The notes under the pieces: model-generated
Seen by the model: the letters and a program-made list of their open reading frames with translations, nothing else
Told to the model about the DNA's origin: nothing
Database searches by the model: none
Part shown: in pieces, positions 6,743 through 9,563 of the stretch
How positions within the stretch are numbered: position 1 is the stretch's first letter
Layout: each line of letters starts with the position of its first letter
Assembly: GCA_014804495.1 (NCBI GenBank)
Contig: JAAUZS010000039.1
Coordinates: forward strand, 20,328 to 29,890
Source of the DNA: Lachnospiraceae bacterium
Lineage (GTDB): Bacteria > Bacillota > Clostridia > Lachnospirales > Lachnospiraceae
Direction: 5' to 3'
DNA length: 9,563 bases
Made by a program: the position numbers and the translations under genes

Positions 6743-7504
6743 ATGAAAGTTAACAGCGCAGCAAATGGAGTAAATATGCAGGCAGGTCAGATGGGGCTTC
6801 ATCAGGAAGACGATATGATTAGCAAAAATCTAAAGAAACAGATTGATAATCTGCAAAAGGAATTACAGGAGCTTTCTGCTAACACACAGCTTGGCGGCGA
6901 AGAGAAGATGAAGAAGCGTCAGGAGATTCAGAAACAGATAAGCGACCTGAATGTACAGCTCAGGCAGCATCAGATTGAGCTAAGGAAGGAGAAACAGCAG
7001 GAAAAAGCTTCTTCTGATGACATCTTTGAAAGTGCATCCATGGAAGGAAAAACAAAAGCGTCAGATAAAGGAAACGGCATGACACAGGCGAGCATGGAAG
7101 CTATGATTTCTGCTGACGTTTCCATGAAACAGGCAGCTAAACAGGGCAGCGTTGCAACTAAGATGGAAGGTCGTGCAAGAGTGCTGGAAGTGGAAATTAG
7201 TCTTGATTCTGCACGTGGCGGAAATGTGGATGTAAAGAAGGAAGAGCTTGAAAATGCTAAGCAAAGAGCCGCGGATGCTTCAGCAGCACAGATAAGTACG
7301 CTTGGCAAGGCAAATAAGGCTATGAAAGAAGCCGCAGATTCAGAGAACAACACAAAAGAGACAGAAGGCATAGAGGGCAAAGAAAAAGATGAAGACGCAA
7401 AAGAAGCGGAAAACTCTAAAATAGGTGAGAATACAGAAAACACCGATGAAGAAAAGGACAAAGCAATAAAAGCCGGATTGGTAAGCGTAGATGTCAGGAT
7501 TTAG
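6743..7504 (+). CDS. FlxA-like coiled-coil protein
   Basis: The product has 253 hydrophilic residues with almost no hydrophobic core. Residues about 27-88 form a coiled-coil, LKKQIDNLQKELQEL then EEKMKKRQEIQKQISDLNVQL, which is the characteristic block of FlxA-like family proteins. Residues 115-200 are Ala/Lys/Glu-rich and helical (MTQASMEAMISADVSMKQAA), and residues 200-242 are a low-complexity Glu/Lys/Asn tail, probably disordered. There is no signal peptide or TM helix. FlxA proteins are associated with flagellar regulons, but their molecular role is not established. GGGAGGA at 6729-6735 precedes the ATG by 7 nt. Upstream are a sigma-28-like promoter and a tandem repeat. The 163-codon antisense ORF inside it is a shadow. 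Family assignment is fairly secure; motility function is inference. Confidence 0.8.
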   Translation: MKVNSAANGVNMQAGQMGLHQEDDMISKNLKKQIDNLQKELQELSANTQLGGEEKMKKRQEIQKQISDLNVQLRQHQIELRKEKQQEKASSDDIFESASMEGKTKASDKGNGMTQASMEAMISADVSMKQAAKQGSVATKMEGRARVLEVEISLDSARGGNVDVKKEELENAKQRAADASAAQISTLGKANKAMKEAADSENNTKETEGIEGKEKDEDAKEAENSKIGENTENTDEEKDKAIKAGLVSVDVRI

Positions 7505-7598
7505 ATTGAGTGGGATTCTGTTTATTCATTATTAAAAAATTATTTACAATCAATTATAATTATAGTAAGATTAAGTTGTAAGAAAAATAAAATTACAT

Positions 7599-7626
7599 TT
7601 GATATTTTATTTGTTAGTTATATGAT
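7599..7626 (+). promoter_or_regulatory. Promoter of the antisense (antitoxin) RNA
   Basis: TTGATA (7599-7604) and TATGAT (7621-7626) are separated by 16 bp, each one mismatch from consensus. The start is expected near 7633. The downstream RNA runs against the 3' end of the minus-strand toxin transcript. A second, weaker pair, TTTACA (7543-7548) with TAAGAT (7566-7571) at 17 bp, lies upstream. Confidence 0.5.
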
Positions 7627-7632
7627 ATATAT

Positions 7633-7752
7633 AAAGTGAATGATGTAAATAAAAAAGGGGCACTACCATAAAGCAAGCGGTTAGTCCCAAATTAATTGAA
7701 TAATAATCGATGATTATAACCGCTTAAGTTGGGGAACTGGGGCGGTTATTTT
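7633..7752 (+). ncRNA. Putative type I antitoxin RNA (RatA/SR-like position)
   Basis: The transcript is predicted from the promoter at 7599-7626 to the hairpin at 7716-7752, about 120 nt, with no useful ORF. It is fully complementary to the last bases of the toxin reading frame and to the toxin mRNA 3' region, the arrangement known from TxpA/RatA-type systems in Bacillota. It contains the 7660-7687 arm, so it could also compete with the pairing of the toxin mRNA ends. Boundaries are estimates. Confidence 0.5.
7716..7752. terminator. Hairpin at the toxin stop / antitoxin 3' end
   Basis: ATAACCGC (7716-7723) pairs perfectly with GCGGTTAT (7742-7749); an inner stem AGTT (7727-7730) with AACT (7735-7738) encloses GGGG. 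On the plus strand four T (7749-7752) follow, so it can end the antisense RNA. On the minus strand the toxin stop codon (7748-7746) sits inside the stem. Confidence 0.55.
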
Positions 7753-7829
7753 CGTTGTCCGATTTTGTAGAACAAACCGGCGACTGCAACAAGCATTATC
7801 ACAAATTGTAAAATCTGATCTAAGGTCAT
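7746..7829 (-). CDS. Holin-like type I toxin peptide, 27 aa
   Basis: The start is ATG at 7829-7827 and the stop TAA at 7748-7746. The peptide begins MTLDQILQFVIMLVAV and ends AGLFYKIGQRK: a short polar start, one hydrophobic helix (about 6-21) and a basic tail. This is the standard form of the putative holin-like toxins related to TxpA/BsrG, which insert in the cell's own membrane and depolarise or disrupt it. AAGGAGGGG (7843-7835) lies 5 nt before the ATG. The mRNA has a leader of about 115 nt with a hairpin GAGGG/CCCTC (7886-7890 with 7898-7902). The CCCUC arm of that hairpin (7890-7886 in the mRNA) could instead pair with the GGAGGGG of the ribosome site. Together with the convergent antisense RNA and the complementary mRNA ends this makes a complete type I toxin-antitoxin locus. 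Toxicity is inferred from family and architecture. Confidence 0.82.
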   Translation of the reverse strand: MTLDQILQFVIMLVAVAGLFYKIGQRK

Positions 7830-7950
7830 GCAATCCCCTCCTTCACTTCAATATTTCTTCTCAGAAAGATTTATTTATGTAAACAGAGGGTATCAGTCCC
7901 TCCAAGAGAAGGACTAACCGCCTACCACTTTAGGTAGTGCTATTTAAAAT

Positions 7951-7978
7951 ATTGTAACATATATTAACATATTGTCAA
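7951..7978 (-). promoter_or_regulatory. Strong promoter of the toxin mRNA
   Basis: On the minus strand, a perfect TTGACA (7978-7973) and TACAAT (7956-7951) are 16 bp apart, with TGT before the -10 giving an extended -10. Transcription should begin near 7944, placing GCACTACC, one arm of the long inverted repeat, within the first few nucleotides of the mRNA. Confidence 0.7.
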
Positions 7979-8007
7979 ATATTTTAAAGTATATAAATCC
8001 GCCCATA

Positions 8008-8036
8008 TTGACAAAAAGAAAACAACATGTTAAAAT
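8008..8036 (+). promoter_or_regulatory. Strong promoter of the ABC-F leader
   Basis: A perfect TTGACA (8008-8013) and TAAAAT (8031-8036) are separated by 17 bp, with TGT before the -10 (extended -10). The start is expected near 8043, only about 8-10 nt before the leader peptide's ribosome-binding site. The -35 is 29 bp from the divergent toxin promoter's -35. Confidence 0.75.
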
Positions 8037-8052
8037 CACGTTATCATTGAAG

Positions 8053-8153
8053 AGAGAGGTGAAAAGATGAGGCTGATAATTTACTTTTGATTACATGAGA
8101 AAATATTATTCATGTTGCCAAAAGTGGATTATGTTCTCATAACCTCTCTTTTT
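8053..8153 (+). promoter_or_regulatory. Ribosome-mediated attenuator (terminator containing the leader RBS)
   Basis: AGAGAGGT (8053-8060), which contains the leader Shine-Dalgarno sequence, is complementary to ACCTCTCT (8142-8149), which runs into five T (8149-8153). ATGAG (8067-8071), the leader start codon, pairs with CTCAT (8136-8140). Closed, this is a transcription terminator. An alternative hairpin ATGAGAA (8095-8101) with TTCTCAT (8134-8140) competes for the same 3' strand. A ribosome on the leader would mask 8053-8090 and prevent the terminator, so an antibiotic-stalled ribosome would induce the downstream ABC-F gene. Confidence 0.7.
8067..8090 (+). CDS. Leader peptide MRLIIYF of the ABC-F gene
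   Basis: ATG 8067 to TGA 8088-8090 encodes seven residues, MRLIIYF. AGAGAGGTGA (8053-8062) provides a good ribosome site 4-6 nt before the start. Short leaders of this kind precede many inducible macrolide, lincosamide and ABC-F resistance genes, where drug-stalled ribosomes change the fold of the mRNA. The reading frame lies between the 5' terminator arm and the alternative hairpin. The peptide probably has no function beyond sensing ribosome status. Confidence 0.65.
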   Translation: MRLIIYF

Positions 8154-8248
8154 GCTTGCATAAAATTTAATGATTAACGGTGATTGAAAAATCGTCCTTC
8201 TAAATATTATGTATTATAAGTATATTTATGAGGTTATCAGTATGTAAT

Positions 8249-8297
8249 GGAACTGTTTGGCAGCAAGCGGTTCCTTTTTTTGTATGCATACGGAACC
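8249..8297 (+). terminator. Second intrinsic terminator with an alternative fold before the ABC-F gene
   Basis: GGAACT (8249-8254) pairs with GGTTCC (8269-8274, one G-U) around an inner CTG/CAG, followed by seven T (8275-8281), forming a terminator. The same GGTTCC can instead pair with GGAACC (8292-8297) across the palindrome GTATGCATAC (8282-8291). That fold would destroy the terminator and bring the hairpin close to the ABC-F ribosome site at 8301-8310. A start-stop ATGTAA (8242-8247) with GAGG 8 nt upstream lies directly before the stem. Confidence 0.5.
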
Positions 8298-8316
8298 ATT
8301 AGAAGGAGGAGTGTAT

Positions 8317-9563
8317 ATGGCACAAATAAGTGTAAATAATCTTACGTTTTATTACGAAGGCAGTTTTGATAATATATTTGAAAATGTGTCGTTTTCTATC
8401 GATACAGACTGGAAACTGGGATTTATAGGGCGTAACGGAAAGGGTAAGACCACTTTCTTAAATCTGCTGCTGGGGAAATATTCATATCAAGGCTCAATAA
8501 CCAATACGACGGCGTTGGACTATTTCCCGTATCAGCTTACTGAGAGGCAGTTACAGCTTACAGCGTCTGAACTCATTGAAGAAATCAAGACAGACTGCGA
8601 AGAGTGGCGCGTTATATGTGAGTTGACGCAATTGGAGGCAGAGGCGGAATTGCTTTACAGACCTTTTATCACATTGAGCCCGGGAGAACGTACCAAGATT
8701 ATGCTGGCGGTTTTGTTTTCCGGAGAAAACGACTTTCTGCTGATCGATGAACCCACGAACCATCTGGATATGAGGGCAAGAGAAAATGTTAAAGCATATC
8801 TGGCTTCCAAGAAAGGGTTTATCCTTGTCTCACATGACAGGGACCTTTTAGATGCCTGTATCGACCATGTCCTGGTGCTTAACAGGGCAACCATCGAAGT
8901 GCAGAACGGCAATTTTTCCACATGGTGGGAAAACAAACAAAGAAGGGATCTGTTTGAAAAGACAGAGAATGAAAAGCATCTTCGGGAAATAAAGAAGCTG
9001 AAGAAGGCGGCAGCACGTACGGCGGAGTGGGCGGATAAAAATGAGCGTACGAAGATAGGTTTTGACCCGATAAAAGAGCATGACAGATCTAAAGATACGA
9101 GAGCATATATCGGCGCTAAAACTAAAAAGATGCAGAGCAGGGTAACGCAGACTGAAAAGAGGATTGGAAGGGAAATAGAAGAAAAGGAAGGTCTTCTGGC
9201 GGATTTGGAACAGCCCGTAGACCTGAAACTGGTAAAGCTTGAGCATCATAAAAATACGCTTATAAATATCAGGGATTACAGTCTGAAATATGCAGGAGCG
9301 GAAAAGAATGTTTTCACTGATTTGACTATATCAGTCAATAGGGGTGAGCGAATCGCTTTACATGGAGAAAACGGGTGTGGGAAGTCAACGCTTATTAAAA
9401 TGATTATGCAAAAAGCAGGACATAACGATAGCATCATGGAGGTTTCAGAGGATGGAATTTGCGAAACAGCATCAGGGCTTGTGATATCTTACATCAATCA
9501 GGATACATCAGGCTTAAAAGGCGGACTACCTGAGTTCTGCAGTAAAAATAATCTGGATAAAAG
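8317..9563 (+). CDS. Lsa-type ABC-F ribosomal protection protein, 3' end beyond the window
   Basis: At least 415 residues are visible; the frame is open at the window end, and family members have about 490-500. Two ABC ATPase domains flank a charged linker, with no TM segments. Domain 1 has Walker A GRNGKGKTT (38-46), signature LSPGE (120-124), Walker B LLIDEPTNHLD (141-151) and switch H173 (VSHDRD). The linker (about 200-310) is helical and basic and includes RAYIGAKTKKMQSRV. Domain 2 has Walker A GENGCGKST (350-358); its signature and Walker B lie outside. Such proteins bind the ribosomal E site and displace lincosamides, streptogramin A and pleuromutilins from the 50S subunit. The linker and the LSPGE signature favour the Lsa group, but whether this copy gives resistance cannot be read. 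GAAGGAGGAG (8302-8311) precedes the ATG. Expression is probably controlled by the attenuator leader at 8043-8316. Confidence 0.92.
   Translation, partial: MAQISVNNLTFYYEGSFDNIFENVSFSIDTDWKLGFIGRNGKGKTTFLNLLLGKYSYQGSITNTTALDYFPYQLTERQLQLTASELIEEIKTDCEEWRVICELTQLEAEAELLYRPFITLSPGERTKIMLAVLFSGENDFLLIDEPTNHLDMRARENVKAYLASKKGFILVSHDRDLLDACIDHVLVLNRATIEVQNGNFSTWWENKQRRDLFEKTENEKHLREIKKLKKAAARTAEWADKNERTKIGFDPIKEHDRSKDTRAYIGAKTKKMQSRVTQTEKRIGREIEEKEGLLADLEQPVDLKLVKLEHHKNTLINIRDYSLKYAGAEKNVFTDLTISVNRGERIALHGENGCGKSTLIKMIMQKAGHNDSIMEVSEDGICETASGLVISYINQDTSGLKGGLPEFCSKNNLDK

Larger units (their letters stand above)
7660..7940. repeat. Long inverted repeat bracketing the toxin gene
   Basis: The left arm is 7660-7687: GCACTACC (7660-7667), then 9 bases, then GCGGTTAGTCC (7677-7687). 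The right arm is 7911-7940: GGACTAACCGC (7911-7921), then 11 bases, then GGTAGTGC (7933-7940). The 8-bp and 11-bp blocks are perfectly complementary. In the toxin mRNA these are the extreme 5' end and the 3' region, so the transcript can close end to end. Confidence 0.8.

Noticed and set aside
6970..7461. 163-codon antisense ORF inside the flxA-like gene
   Set aside because: Its Ser/Ala/Phe-rich composition is the mirror of the Glu/Lys/Ala-rich coding strand; no ribosome site; the plus-strand gene has a clear family pattern.
7660..7940. Inverted repeats as ends of an insertion sequence
   Set aside because: There is no transposase and no target duplication, and the arms coincide with the ends of the toxin transcript, so RNA pairing explains them better.
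8228..8338. 36-codon ORF beginning MRL in the ABC-F leader
   Set aside because: There is no Shine-Dalgarno sequence at its start, and it runs through both stems and into the ABC-F gene; the shared MRL start with the real leader peptide is probably coincidence.
8848..9249. 133-codon antisense ORF inside the ABC-F gene
   Set aside because: It lies opposite strongly conserved ATPase and linker sequence and shows no domain of its own.

Overview
The window is about 9.6 kb of moderately AT-rich DNA. Its gene content and style (MGMT-family protein, LytTR regulator with a GHKL sensor kinase, 7TM-GGDEF protein, FlxA-like protein, holin-like type I toxin, Lsa-type ABC-F protein), together with purine-rich GGAGG ribosome-binding sites and Gram-positive promoters, point to a Bacillota chromosome, most likely Lachnospiraceae. 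This taxonomic call is inference from gene families, not from a database match. No tRNA, rRNA, CRISPR array, transposase or integrase is visible.

Layout. Positions 1-664 hold the 3' end of an MGMT-family gene and a closely coupled single-pass membrane protein. Positions 665-1588 hold a 348-bp spacer with one good -10 element and a possible 42-codon ORF, then another single-pass membrane protein. That gene converges on a large minus-strand gene (1600-3300) through a small hairpin that overlaps both stop codons. The minus-strand gene encodes a 7TM receptor-like diguanylate cyclase and is divergent from a LytTR response regulator / GHKL histidine kinase pair (3535-5744). A zinc-dependent phospholipase C-like gene (5838-6509) has its own promoter. 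A FlxA-like coiled-coil gene (6743-7504) follows a candidate sigma-28/sigma-D promoter. Positions 7505-8316 contain no long ORF but are densely organised: a type I toxin-antitoxin locus (27-aa membrane toxin on minus, convergent antisense RNA on plus, complementary ends of the toxin mRNA), then a divergent promoter driving a roughly 275-nt attenuator leader. The leader carries a 7-codon leader peptide and a second terminator-like hairpin, and runs into an Lsa-type ABC-F ribosomal protection gene truncated by the window end (8317-9563).

How the parts may work together. The GGDEF gene and the LytTR two-component operon share one intergenic region. That region carries a pair of similar elements exactly 21 bp apart. 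A second pair with the same CACAAC core and the same 21-bp phase lies directly upstream of the flxA-like promoter. Tandem elements at this spacing are what LytTR dimers bind, so one hypothesis is that the kinase/LytTR pair regulates itself, possibly the diguanylate cyclase, and the flxA-like gene, linking an external signal to c-di-GMP and to a motility-associated gene. At the right end, the ABC-F gene is best explained as antibiotic-inducible by ribosome-mediated attenuation: the terminator's 5' arm contains the leader peptide's own ribosome-binding site, and its start codon joins the base of the stem. The strongest leads are the toxin-antitoxin architecture, the ABC-F leader and the shared 21-bp-phased repeats.
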